Assembly (NCBI GenBank): GCA_037127315.1
Contig: JBBBDQ010001270.1
Span: 1-64,000 of the forward strand
Source: Ascarosepion bandense
Lineage: Eukaryota > Mollusca > Cephalopoda > Sepiida > Sepiidae
Reading direction: 5' to 3'
DNA: 64,000 nt
The notes under the pieces were generated by a model. That model did not search any database and had not been told where the DNA came from. It saw only the letters and a list, made by a program, of their open reading frames with translations. Positions 50,326 through 59,565 of the stretch are shown one piece after another. The position numbers were made by a program, and so were the translations under genes. Numbering within the stretch: the first letter of the stretch is position 1; every line of letters starts with the position of its first letter.

Positions 50326-50834
50326 CTAGCAGTATAGCCCGGCGTTGCTCGGGTGTAATGAAAGCTTTAAAACTAATCCATGGTCCTGGAGCTCAGACTC
50401 AGCCTAAAGAATATTTTTGTGAAGTTTGGTGAGAATCGGATAAAAATTGTGAATTTGTATAAAGGACATACAGACAGATAAACAGACACACATAAAAACA
50501 TCTTGCCTTTTATATGTATATATTATCGATTTTCTGCACTATTGTAAGAACTGCAACCTTGAAACTTCTGAATATCGTTTCTTATGTCTTTGTCTATTAG
50601 TGTGTCAAATTTGATTAAAATCAGACCACTCCTTCTATAACCCGATTTTTTCGATTATCGATGTTTATCGGGGGTACCTCGACACAAAACCTAACCAAGA
50701 ACACTCGCAGATGCTTATAAATGTGTAAATCTTCGAGAAAATCGGTTCAGCCGTTTCAGAGTCTCTAGGTAACGGATACACAGACACAGACACATACACA
50801 CACAGACAAGCTTCCATTTATAAATAAGTTTATA
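50326..50834 (-). mobile_element. Helitron-like element, full length
   Basis: Minus strand runs from about 50834 (TTATAAATAAGTTTATA complement, TC changed to TA) to CTAG at 50326-50329, with the subterminal hairpin from GCCCGGCGTTGCTCGGG. A adjoins CTAG on the plus strand (T in element sense). About 509 bp; no ORF. Confidence 0.6.
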
Positions 50835-51009
50835 TATTCTCTATCCCCTGATAACATTTTTTCTCAGCATATCATGATGATAAGCTGTAGGAAAATTGAT
50901 GAATTTCTTAGGCGTTAGTGTGCTATGTTAATACTAATGGGATGGGAATTGCTACTTCTGCATAAGAACCTAATAGATGATGGCAATTTCCAAAATATTA
51001 AAACATATT

Positions 51010-51225
51010 TAAAATTATTCAACCTATTTTGAATAAAGGAGTGTAAGACAAGGATGGGTTTTCTCTCCGGTTTTATACAACATATTTTGTCTAAAGGGGT
51101 GTATGAAAGGATTATGTCATCTCAACCGATTTATTCAACCTATTTTGACAAAAAGAGTGAAAGACAAGGCTGCCTAGTATCACTGGAATTAGTTAACCTA
51201 TTTTGACATTACGGGTGTAAGATAA
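51010..51225 (+). repeat. 60-bp minisatellite derived from RTE RT motif
   Basis: Imperfect units every ~60 bp of the type CTATTTTGA...GTGTAAGACAAGGATG...CTCTCC.GG. In frame the unit translates close to GVRQGCVLSPDLFNLYFDK, the conserved RT block of RTE-type LINEs. Confidence 0.65.
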
Positions 51226-51325
51226 GAATGTCCCTTCAGCACGTAGGCGATCATGGCCTCCCACAATTCCATATCCCTTGTCGTTCTTAATACTTCTTCT
51301 GTTATCACACTCAGTCCCCTCTCCG
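51226..51325 (-). pseudogene. RTE 3' end fragment
   Basis: CCCTTCAGCACGTAGGCGAT, CACAATTCCATATCCCTTGT on plus correspond to the RTE 3' end at 29.4 kb. Inserted between the minisatellite blocks. Confidence 0.6.
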
Positions 51326-51359
51326 CCATATTTACAAATAAATATATAAAATCTCCGGA

Positions 51360-52262
51360 ATTATTTAACTTATTTTGAATAAATGGCGTTAAGATAAAGA
51401 TGTGTCATCTCACCGGACTTATTCATCCTATTTTGTCGAAAGTTGTGTAAGACTATAACTTATTTTGAATAAATGGCGTTAAGATAAAGATGTGTCATCT
51501 CACCGGACTTATTCATCCTATTTTGTCGAAAGTTGTGTAAGACTATAACTTATTTTTAATAAATGGCGTTAAGATAAAGATGTGTCATCTCACCGGACTT
51601 ATTCATCCTATTTTGTCGAAAGTTGTGTAAGACTATAACTTATTTTTAATAAATGGCGTTAAGATAAAGATGTGTCATCTCACCGGACTTATTCATCCTA
51701 TTTTGTCGAAAGTTGTGTAAGACTATAACTTATTTTTAATAAATGGCGTTAAGATAAAGATGTGTCATCTCACCGGACTTATTCATCCTATTTTGTCGAA
51801 AGTTGTGTAAGACTATAACTTATTTTTAATAAATGGCGTTAAGATAAAGATGTGTCATCTCACCGGACTTATTCATCCTATTTTGTCGAAAGTTGTGTAA
51901 GACTATAACTTATTTTGAATAAATGGCGTTAAGATAAAGATGTGTCATCTCACCGGACTTATTCATCCTATTTTGTCGAAAGTTGTGTAAGACTATAACT
52001 TATTTTTAATAAATGGCGTTAAGATAAAGATGTGTCATCTCACCGGACTTATTCATCCTATTTTGTCGAAAGTTGTGTAAGACTATAACTTATTTTTAAT
52101 AAATGGCGTTAAGATAAAGATGTGTCATCTCACCGGACTTATTCATCCTATTTTGTCGAAAGTTGTGTAAGACTATAACTTATTTTGAATAAATGGCGTT
52201 AAGATAAAGATGTGTCATCTCACCGGACTTATTCATCCTATTTTGTCGAAAGTTGTGTCAGG
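51360..52262 (+). repeat. 90-bp tandem array, 10 units
   Basis: Near-identical units with ATTCATCCTATTTTGTCGAA at 51421, 51511, 51601, 51691, 51781, 51871, 51961, 52051, 52141 and 52231. Each unit contains GATGTGTCATCTCACCGGAC, a frame-shifted form of the GCVLSPDLF coding sequence. The only obvious variant is TTTTGAAT (units 1, 2, 7, 10) against TTTTTAAT (units 3-6, 8, 9). Not coding. Confidence 0.92.
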
Positions 52263-52475
52263 CAATGGTGTGTCATCTCACCGGACTTATTCAACCTATT
52301 TTTAATAAACTTGTGTAAGATAAGGATGTCTACTCAGCGTCCAGGGATTTAAAACAATTATGTTTCATCTCACAAGACTTATTTAATCTATTTTGACTAA
52401 AGGTTCGTAAGGCAAGGATGTGTTTTCTTACCTGACTTAAAATTTATTTTGATTAAAGGAGTGTAAGACAAAGAA
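52263..52475 (+). repeat. degenerate units of the RT-motif minisatellite
   Basis: CTCACCGGACTTATTCAACC, GGTTCGTAAGGCAAGGATGT, TTAAAGGAGTGTAAGACAAA: older, diverged units continuing the array. They keep the readable RQGCVLSPDLFNL coding sense better than the 90-bp block. Confidence 0.6.
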
Positions 52476-52870
52476 TTAATAAACCTATACAGCGATTCTG
52501 ATAGAATTAGAAGCCCTACCAGGATTCATCATTGTCGGCCACAATCTGATCAACATAAGATATGCAGTGACACAGTGTCAATAGCAGACACAGAACAAAC
52601 TCCTACAGAATGTAGTGAAGAAAAGCGTGAAAGAAAGACTAACTATCATTGCAAGAAAACAAAATATATGGTTGTTTGCAAAAAAAGAAAAAGAAAAAAG
52701 AAAACAGCAGAGTACTCATATGACAAATTAGGGTTACTAAAATAAAACAAATACAATAATCTAAATATCTGGGAAGTTTTAACAGTCTCTTCTCTCTCCA
52801 GCTATCGATAATATAACGGTACTGATTGGATTCTACAACCTTGGTTGATATAATTTTTATAAAAATAGTA

Positions 52871-52910
<40 letters not shown>

Positions 52911-53059
52911 TCTCTCACACCCTGATTGAGCACTCTGGGAGAATGGTAGACTTTGAAAAAACAGTAGCTACTCTGGCATGTACGCATCGCTCATTCAGTA
53001 ATGGATTAGAGCACTCTAGCTATTGGGCAGGTATAATGACACGCTAAAAAGTCTGCCTT
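52476..53059. other. no recognised gene
   Basis: Contains a (TA)n run at 52876-52908 and scattered RTE-like words; nothing supportable. Confidence 0.4.
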
Positions 53060-53202
53060 CTTCTACCGAACGCCCATAGCCCAGAGGTAGAATCGCCGAC
53101 TGACGCCAATTCTGTCGGGTTTCAATCCTGAGTTAAAAGCAATCGGAGTCTAACCGTACTGATGAGCTGTGATACAGCGAAACAGATCTATCTGCGGATG
53201 AC
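53060..53202 (+). mobile_element. short element: tRNA-type promoter fused to a hammerhead
   Basis: Box A-like TAGCCCAGAGG (53077-53087) and box B-like GGTTTCAATCC (53118-53128), 30 nt apart, are followed 20 nt later by a hammerhead (53148-53202) and then (TA)n. The second copy at 60.34-60.45 kb shares AATCCTG.GTTAAAA through the ribozyme, so the joint is a feature of the family. Resembles non-autonomous tRNA-promoter/hammerhead retroelements in general design. No ORF. Confidence 0.6.
53148..53202 (+). ncRNA. hammerhead ribozyme motif (family P), near-complete
   Basis: Proximal stem I CCGUA (53154-53158) with UGCGG (53193-53197, one U-G); distal GUC:GAC. Core CUGAUGA (53159-53165), perfect 5-bp stem II GCUGU-GAU-ACAGC, GAAA (53179-53182), stem III ACAGAUCUAU (palindrome with one C-A mismatch), C53192 at the cleavage position. 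Among the strongest in the window. Confidence 0.78.
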
Positions 53203-53735
53203 TATATATATATATATATATATAATAAAAAATCATATCAACCCAAGCAAGGCAGTTTTATAGCCACTGTTGCATAGGGGGTTACATAGAGGGAACTTAT
53301 GAGAAAGAGGGGTAAGTCATAGGGGGTGCCAGGAAGCAGGTAATAGAAGCACGAGAATACTGGAGTGATGGGGGTGGGGTGGATGGAGAAAAGAGCTTGA
53401 GAGAAAGGATGCGATTTAGTGAGATAGAAGATGACTATCGACTTTACATTTAAATTCTTGGAGATTGTAGTTGTCGGGGAAGCAAGTATACAGAAGGGAA
53501 TTCTACAGGCGAGAAGTGTGAGAAAAGAAGCTATTAGAGTAGGAATTGCGGTTACATTTTATTGGTTTCACTGAAAAAGGGTGGGGCCTAGTTGCTAGTC
53601 TAGTAGCTTGAGCAAATTCATGCATAGGGGGCCCCAGTGAGCTAAGTTAATCGGGGCAGAAGCCATGAAAGTACTTGTAGAAGAGGTACAGGGAAGCCAC
53701 ATCACGCCGGTGAGAGAGTGGTTGCAGCCGGTCTG

Positions 53736-54374
53736 TCAAGTCAGTATCAACCACGTTACAGATCCTCCTTTGTATTTTGTCAAGAAGTTCAAGGAGAGCA
53801 GCAGGGGCACCCGACCAGATATACACGGGCGGATGGTAGATTTGTATATGTGCAGGATAGATTCAGGTGGGAAAAACTTCCGGGCCCTGCACAGAGAGCC
53901 GACTTTCATAGCGGCAGATTTGGCAATGGATTCGATATAGTCATTCCATTTGAGGTCCGCCGAAAGTGTAAGGCCAAGGAGGCGTAGTATTTTACTCTCT
54001 GGGAGGCAATCCTGTCCCATGCTAATGTGAGGTAGATGCGATTGTCTATGGTAGTTAGTTGATAACAGCTTCGTTTTAGAAGCATTGAAATTTACTAGCC
54101 ATTTCTTACCCCAGGCCACTACGGATTGGAGGTCCTTTTCAAGCTCGGCAGCGAGGCTCGCTTTGTCGCCCACACCTGGTTTTTGATCGAGGCGAGAGTA
54201 GATTGTGGTGCCATCGGAGATATCCAAGGCAACAGTTCGGGCTTCGCTATTCTTGTCAAGTGCCCGGTATATGTACTCTGTAATGGTCGTTAGCATATCA
54301 GCAGTAGACCTGGTGAAGTGAAACCCGTACTGTTTGTCAGAGAGAAGCCTGTGGGCCGTGAGATGCTGAATCAC
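53736..54374 (-). pseudogene. LINE RT with catalytic core deleted
   Basis: Reads AHRLLSDKQYGFHFTRSTADMLTTITEYIYRALDKNSEARTVALDIS and then directly DGTTIYSRLDQKPGVGDKASLAAELEKDLQSVVAWGKKWLVNFNASKTKLL. Compared with 5.1 kb, the segment from SKAFGRVW through GVPxxSVLGPTLFLIYINELP to YAD is gone (about 100 codons, junction near 54214), in frame. No RT activity is possible. The rest (LLGLTLSADLKWNDYIESIAKSAAMKVGSLCRARKF) is intact. Confidence 0.8.
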
Positions 54375-54455
54375 TTCGGTGTTGATAATGGCTTCGAAAA
54401 CTTTGCCGAATATCGGAAGGAGACTAATAGGACGGTAATTGGCGGGGTCTGAGGG

Positions 54456-54914
54456 TTAGCCAGAACTATTAAATATAGGAACTACCCAGGAGGACTTCCA
54501 ACAGGCAGGAAAACAGGAAGCAGATAGGCAGAGGTTATAGAGTTTAGAGAGGACAAAGGAGAGTTCTGGGGCACATTTAATAAGTACTATGATTGGTATT
54601 CCGTCACTGCCGCACGCTTTGTGTGGGTCAAGTTGTGCAATTATCTTGGAGACCAGCGAGGGTGTAATGCGGACGTTATTTAGTTGAGCCTTAGTTCTGG
54701 GTGGAAAGTCGGGTGTAGGTATTCCTAACGAGTCCAGTGTCGAATTGGTGGAGAATCTACGGGCAAAGCATTCAGCCTTGTCCGATGGGGAGGTGAGAAC
54801 TTCAAATTCATTGATTAGTGGGGGTATTGAAGTCTTGCTCTTGTTGAGCACGCTTTTGCAGAGTCGCCAGTAATCTTTGGAGCCAAACTTAGAGGATGCT
54901 ATGCGTTGCCTCAT
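54456..54914 (-). pseudogene. LINE linker and RT N-terminal block
   Basis: MRQRIASSKFGSKDYWRLCKSVLNKSKTSIPPLINEFEVLTSPSDKAECFARRFSTNSTLD..., then ITPSLVSKIIAQLDPHKACGSDGIPIIVLIKCAPELSFVLSKLYNLCLSASCFPACWKSSWVVPIFNSSG. The KACGSDGIP and WK.S.VVPIF stretches are the usual start of LINE RT (DKAxGxDGIP, WKxAxVxPIxK). Confidence 0.82.
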
Positions 54915-55082
54915 TCTGGTAGCAATCGCCCTCTTAGCTTCGTTCAGTACTTTTTTACACTTATTCCGTGCTGAGGCGAAAAGGCGCCTGTTTTGGTTCG
55001 ACGAGCAGCTTCGATAGAGCCGGAAGAAATGGTTCCGGTGGGCAATGGCAAGCTGGTGAGAACCAGGGAGACGAATTTGATT

Positions 55083-55966
55083 TTAGCTGGAATTCCTGGC
55101 CGGGATAAAAGCATCGATGCCAGTCTTAACCCAAGAGGAGACCTCGGACGCACAGTCTTCGATAGGAAGATCGAAGACGTTGTTCCAGGGGACGTTGCAG
55201 AGGAAGTCTCGGAATGAGTCCCAGTCTGCTATCTGGTAGCAGTATGATATTCTGCTGGTCTGGTTTTCTTGGGTAGAGTTAGCGCGGATTGAGATGTTGA
55301 CAGAAACTACGGCGTGGTCAGAGTTTCCGAGGGGGCAGAGCTGCCTGGTAATGCAGGAGTCTGGAATGGAGGTAAAGCAAAGGTCGAGTAAAGAGTCCCT
55401 TCCGTTAGGGTTATTAGAGAAACGCGTGGGGAAGTCCACCACTTGCGTTAGAGCTTGGGTGATTGAAAAATACATGGTGCGGATCCCAGCAAGGTCAGTG
55501 GCTGAGTTTTCAAGCCACTTGGTGTGGTGGGCGTTAAAATCGCCAAACACAAATATATGGGCAGATGGGTGTGAAGAAATGGCCCTGTCGATATTAGTAG
55601 AGATGCTATCCAGTACCGTACAGTCAGAGAAGGAGGGGGAGCGGCAGAGGAAGAAGAGATAGCTAACCAAGCTTAGAAGTGAGAGACGGAAGCACATGAA
55701 AGAATGATCCAAGGATTCAAGAGATGTGACCCTGGCTAGAGGGAGTTGTTCGCTGACATATACACCAAGCCCATGCATATCGACATTGGAGTCCTTCCTG
55801 AAGAGAGGAAGGTAACCAGGAACGAACAGCTCCGAGGAGGGGATAGAAGGGTCAAGGTTAGTCTCACATATAGCTAAGATATCGGGTGAGTTAGTTAGAA
55901 GGAATGATTCTACACTATTAAAGTTACTGCGAATACCCCGTATGTTTGTGAAGGAAATGCAGAAAG
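55083..55966 (-). pseudogene. LINE APE-type endonuclease domain
   Basis: Open for about 295 codons from FCISFTNIRGIRSNFNSVESF, DILAICETNLDPS (catalytic Glu), through FGDFNAHHTKWL (Asp/Asn), RDSLLDLCFTS, to LGNSDHAVVSVNI (SDH). All landmark APE-endonuclease residues are present. In this family it would nick the target for reverse transcription. An in-frame stop lies just upstream at about 55970, and no start codon is evident there. Confidence 0.82.
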
Positions 55967-56219
55967 GTTTTTATTACAGTACATTTGATATCATGGCTCT
56001 CCTTCGAGACTCTGCTGTCTGGCTCGCTCTCTCCAAAAGGTTGCCGACTCCTGGCGTAGGTGTTTTAAATTGGAAGGAGGTAGGTCAGACGACAGGTAGT
56101 GCGAAAAGAAAATGGAAAATTCTTTACCTTATACTGGCGAAATATGTGCGAGAGTTAGGTGAGATGGAAAATGGGAAATCAGAGTTGGAAGTTAGAATTT
56201 GAACGAAAAAGGAAAAGAG

Positions 56220-56329
56220 GTAGAGGATAGTGGTGATTAATTACTGATGAGACATTGTCCTTTCATTGTCGAAACAAAATGTACATTCTGTTGTAGATGA
56301 TAATTTGTACATATTCTAAACTATAATAT
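56220..56329 (+). mobile_element. PLE terminal repeat fragment, family D
   Basis: Hammerhead followed by AAAATGTACATTCTG and ATTTGTACATATTCTAAAC, as in 19.98-20.06 kb; then (TA)n. Confidence 0.55.
56244..56284 (+). ncRNA. hammerhead ribozyme motif (family D)
   Basis: CUGAUGA (56244-56250), stem II GACAUUG-UCCUUU-CAUUGUC (6 bp, one U-U), GAAA (56271-56274), stem III ACA-AAA-UGU, A56283 at the cleavage position. Complete core, but adjacent stem I bases (A and C) do not pair. Confidence 0.55.
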
Positions 56330-56348
56330 ATATATATATATATATATA
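56330..56348. repeat. (TA)n microsatellite
   Basis: Left flank of the family F palindrome. Confidence 0.9.
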
Positions 56349-56474
56349 GTCAAGTTGTGTAATTTGCTTGAAGGATTGTGTAAAATAGTTGTATGGGTTA
56401 TGTCTTGAAGGCTATCACAATGCGTTGTGTGAAATAAAGGAAGGTAAGGAAGTGTTTGTATTACCTATTTATTA

Positions 56475-56512
56475 CGTTAATATTTCGAGATTAAAATCTC
56501 ATCTTCAGAATG
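56475..56512 (-). ncRNA. hammerhead ribozyme motif (family F), left arm
   Basis: Minus strand CAUU-CUGAAGA (56502-56508)-U-GAGAU-UUUA-AUCUC-GAAA (56483-56486), AUAU, U, AACG. Stem II is a perfect 5 bp; stem I has one mismatch in this arm. Confidence 0.6.
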
Positions 56513-56551
56513 GCAGAGAAGTGAAGTTCGGACAGTCAAAAACTTCTCTGC

Positions 56552-56589
56552 CATTCTGAAGATGAGATTTTAATCTCGAAATATTAATG
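56552..56589 (+). ncRNA. hammerhead ribozyme motif (family F), right arm
   Basis: CAUU (56552-56555), CUGAAGA (56556-56562), U, GAGAU-UUUA-AUCUC, GAAA (56578-56581), AUAU, U56585 at the cleavage position, AAUG (56586-56589) pairing fully with CAUU. Every core base and all short stems are intact. Confidence 0.68.
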
Positions 56590-56621
56590 TTTAATAAATA
56601 GGTAATACAAACACTTCCTTC

Positions 56622-56907
56622 AGTTAAGTGCCATACGTGATACACTCTTTCGAGGCATGACTGACTGTGCCGAAGATTATCCCGCAGTAGGTTGCCATTG
56701 CTTTCTGCAGTAGACTGGTTGCCGACCAAGGCGATAGAACCCAATCTGTCCTGCTATTTAACCCATAACTGGAAGGAAGAGACGGATTAATACCTTTCCC
56801 AAGGGTATTTGCGCGTAAGTGAATACAATGGATTCAGCTGGAATTCGAACTCGGCTCCCCGATTTCTCGTTCCGAGCCGATATTCACTGCACCACAACGC
56901 ATATCCT
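56622..56907 (-). mobile_element. tRNA-derived SINE (OR-like)
   Basis: Reverse full copy (AGTTAAGTGCCATACGTGAT ... CACTGCACCACAACGCAT) sitting inside the right palindrome arm; about TCCTT is present at both junctions. Confidence 0.87.
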
Positions 56908-56961
56908 TGCCTTCCTTTATTTCACTGAACGCATTGTGACAACCTTCAAAACATAACCCAT

Positions 56962-56965
<4 letters not shown>

Positions 56966-57002
<37 letters not shown>
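56966..57002. repeat. (TA)n microsatellite
   Basis: Right flank of the family F palindrome. Confidence 0.95.
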
Positions 57003-57005
<3 letters not shown>

Positions 57006-57059
57006 TATGGGTGGAATAATATTCCCCATCCAAAAAAAACACTATTTTTAAAAAAGTGC

Positions 57060-57264
57060 TCAATACAAAGTAGAGCTAATAATAATAATAATATTTATTA
57101 ATAAATTATAACATTGATATGTTATAATATCACTACAAAAGTAGCTATTTCGAAATAACAACATCACTTGAAAAGACACAAAAAGTGTCGAAACAAAATA
57201 GCTACTTTTGTCGTGATATTATAACATATCAATGTTATAATTTATTAATAAATATTATTATTAT

Positions 57265-57290
<26 letters not shown>
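57060..57290. mobile_element. palindromic PLE terminal repeat, family D variant
   Basis: Arms ATTATAACATTGATATGTTA.../...TAACATATCAATGTTATAAT, ACAAAAGTAGCTATTT/AAATAGCTACTTTTGT around a centre with CUUGAAA...GACAC-AAAAA-GUGUC-GAAAC, a hammerhead whose first box is destroyed. Borders TA/TG repeats. Confidence 0.6.
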
Positions 57291-57307
<17 letters not shown>

Positions 57308-57462
57308 ACCTGAACGCCTGTCTACTCAAAGTAACACTGAAAGGAAATACAAGGGGTCTGCTTGCTTCTAGTAATCTAGAGATGAAAATATCATTAAATA
57401 ATTGGACCAATAGATAGTAAATTATATTTTTTCGGGGGCTTAAAATGTGAATAATTCTGACC

Positions 57463-57476
57463 CCCCCCCCCCCCAT
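57463..57476. repeat. poly-C run
   Basis: About 14 C after a (TG)n tract at 57280-57306. Confidence 0.9.
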
Positions 57477-57478
57477 TC

Positions 57479-58004
57479 TACACTACCGTCTCGATCTCGG
57501 CTATAAAATAAACAAAAAAGAAAATGTCGGATGTTAATACGTCGGTAGATATTCGCACTGAAAATAACTGATATCTGATAGGGACTGCAAAGCAAGCGTA
57601 GACTCTACGCAGATAACAGTAAACAGCTGGCCCCACAAATTCAACTTGACATGCAATCGAAGTTTTCTATAGAGGCGAGATGTCAGTTTTATAATTAGAA
57701 GAATAGGTAGTGTGCATGGATTTTTGAAAACGTGATTCCTTTAGATATATATGCCTATGATACATATGTATTAATCGCAGACACCAGGAAGTGACTTAAA
57801 GCTTTTGTTTAAGCATTGGCGCCTCTAAGGAAACGAGATTAATCTTGTTGGTCGTTAATACAACTTCGATCAGGACCGTGTTCCCAATAGGAAAAATTCA
57901 TCATTAATAACCCAACAAAATTTGATATGGCGTAAAATCAGCAAATCAAGCTTGATATTGCTCTTTTAAACGTAATGGAGAGATAATATCCGACAGAGCT
58001 CCTC
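57479..58004. other. no recognised feature
   Basis: No repeat match within the window and no ORF; one of the few stretches that looks single-copy here. Confidence 0.4.
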
Positions 58005-58448
58005 CATAAGAATTTACTCGTGCAACCAGACTGGCAACAAGGTCGCAACCTTTTACAGTTAAATCAACCAAATACAGCCGACAATTCTTCTCTAACAGCT
58101 TCTTTTCTCGCACTTCCCACCTGTGGAACTCCCTTCCGTATACTTGATTTTCCTGGCAGCTACAACCACCAGGAATGTAAATGCAATGTCAATTCCCATC
58201 TATTATCCACCTGACTCGTTTTCTTTCTACTTCACCCCATGTATCTTGTTTTTTTCTTTCTCACTGTACTTTCGCAACTGTCATCACACCTGTATTCCCA
58301 TCCTTTTCTTGCCCTCTCTCTGATACATCCTAGAACTGGCTCGTCTTTCTGTTCGCTCCCATCCTGCTGAAACTTTTACTCTCTTATGTAACCCCCAGAA
58401 AATCAGTGGCGGTACCGCCTTGCTTGGAATGACACGATTAAAAAAAAA
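58005..58448 (+). pseudogene. LINE 3' end (family 1)
   Basis: Decayed C-terminus (FTRATRLATRS-like, FFSRTSHLWNSLPYT, QECKCNVNSHLLST) and family 3' tail (TACCGCCTTGCTTGGAATGA, A-run). Confidence 0.75.
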
Positions 58449-58515
58449 TCTTCACAGAATCAGAGTTGCATATTTAGACCGCATAAAAAATGTAAATAAA
58501 CAAATTATTTATTAC

Positions 58516-58696
58516 TAGCAGTATAGCCCGGCGTTGCTCGGGTGTAATAAAAGCTTTAAAATCAATCCATGGTCCTGGAGCTCAGACTCAACCTAAAGAA
58601 TATTAGTGTAAAGTTTGGTGAGAATCGGATAAAAATTGTGGATTTTTTTATAAAGGACATACAGATAGATAAACAGACACACATACAAACATCTTG

Positions 58697-58698
<2 letters not shown>
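58516..58698 (-). mobile_element. Helitron-like element, 3' part
   Basis: CTAGCAGTATAGCCCGGCGT terminus preceded by A; runs to CATCTTGCCTTA where (TA)n begins. Its other part is at 59030-59218. Confidence 0.6.

Positions 58699-58748
<50 letters not shown>
58699..58748. repeat. (TA)n microsatellite
   Basis: In the intact Helitron copies this position already has a short TA run; here it is expanded and split by a PLE fragment. Confidence 0.9.
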
Positions 58749-58752
<4 letters not shown>

Positions 58753-58979
58753 TAAAAAAGGATTAATTCAATGATGTTGAATTTTCATATCGAAATGGTC
58801 ATTCAACATCATTGAATTAATCCTTTTTTAATTTATATTTGCTCTGTAATATTTTATTACATGGAGCTCTCTTCCTGTATCATTTTTTAATATTAAAATA
58901 AAATTTTTAATATTAATTAGGATCGGGTTTTTGGAATTTACCTTCCTGCTTTTTTCACTTGGATTAAAGTATCTGAATT

Positions 58980-58981
<2 letters not shown>
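58749..58981 (+). mobile_element. PLE-A pLTR fragment inserted in Helitron (TA)n
   Basis: ATTAAAAAAGGATTAATTCA at the left is an inverted stub; from about 58775 the plus-sense pLTR runs TTCATATCGAAATGGTCATT (3' half of the ribozyme) to GATTAAAGTATCTGAATTAA. A diverged copy of the PLE-A family. Confidence 0.7.

Positions 58982-59026
<45 letters not shown>
58982..59026. repeat. (TA)n microsatellite
   Basis: Right flank of the PLE-A fragment. Confidence 0.95.
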
Positions 59027-59028
<2 letters not shown>

Positions 59029-59029
59029 C

Positions 59030-59218
59030 TCGATATTTCGATATTTATCGGGGGTCCCTCGACACAAAACCTAGCCAAGAACACTCGCAGACGCTTATAG
59101 TACAACTGTGTAAATTTTCAAGAAAATCGGTTCAGCCATTTAGGAGTCTATAAGTAACGGACACATACACACATACAGACACACACACAGACAAAGTTCC
59201 ATTTATAAATAAGTTTAG
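59030..59218 (-). mobile_element. Helitron-like element, 5' part
   Basis: Continues the copy of 58516-58698 after the insertion; ends ATAAATAAGTTTAGA (complement of TCTAAACTTATTTAT) before T. Confidence 0.6.
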
Positions 59219-59239
59219 ATTAACAGGGTCGTTTATTTA

Positions 59240-59565
59240 CTTCCACATCTCCCTATCTCTAGTAGCTCTTACCATGCTTTCTCCTGTTACCCCACCGATA
59301 CCCCGCTCTGCCATCAACTTGCTCAAGTCCCTCTATCTGATCTGTGAGTATCATATTCTCCAAGCCCTCCCTTCTCATCACATATCCTAAGAACTTTAGC
59401 TATCTTTTCCTGATTAAAACAATTAGTTTCCTTTTTCGTGTCTATCCTCTCCAAAACCTCATCGTTGTTCACGTGCTCGGTCTATGGTATCTTCAGCATC
59501 CTTCTGTATAACCACATTTCAGTTGCTTTAAGTTTCTCCTTCATCTTTGATGAGATTGTCTAGCA
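59240..59565 (-). pseudogene. RTE C-terminal fragment
   Basis: Minus strand: QxNHFNCN-type frame with CTACCATGCTTTCTCCTGTT, AAGCCCTCCCTTCTCATCAC, CAGCATCCTTCTGTATAACC on plus, matching 29.4-29.8 kb. Confidence 0.65.

Larger units (their letters stand above)
53230..56000 (-). mobile_element. LINE (family 1), near-complete endonuclease and RT
   Basis: Longest copy of the family. In element sense: APE-type endonuclease (55966-55083), linker and RT N-terminal region (about 54960-54430), RT with an internal deletion (54374-53736), C-terminal domain and 3' end (to 53230, TCAACCCAAGCAAGGCAG on plus). Frames are split by at least two frameshifts. An ORF1 is not recognised; sequence up to about 56215 could belong to the 5' region. 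Confidence 0.82.
56350..56965. mobile_element. palindromic PLE terminal repeats, family F, with SINE in one arm
   Basis: Left arm about 56350-56522; right arm about 56540-56621 continued at 56908-56965. Right-arm pieces complement the left arm (GCTATCACAATGCGTT, GAAATAAAGGAAGGTAA) with a SINE between. (TA)n at both outer ends. Each arm has a hammerhead. Confidence 0.75.

Noticed and set aside
51360..52262. CRISPR-like array
   Set aside because: Units are contiguous 90-bp tandem copies without unique spacers, in a eukaryotic repeat context.
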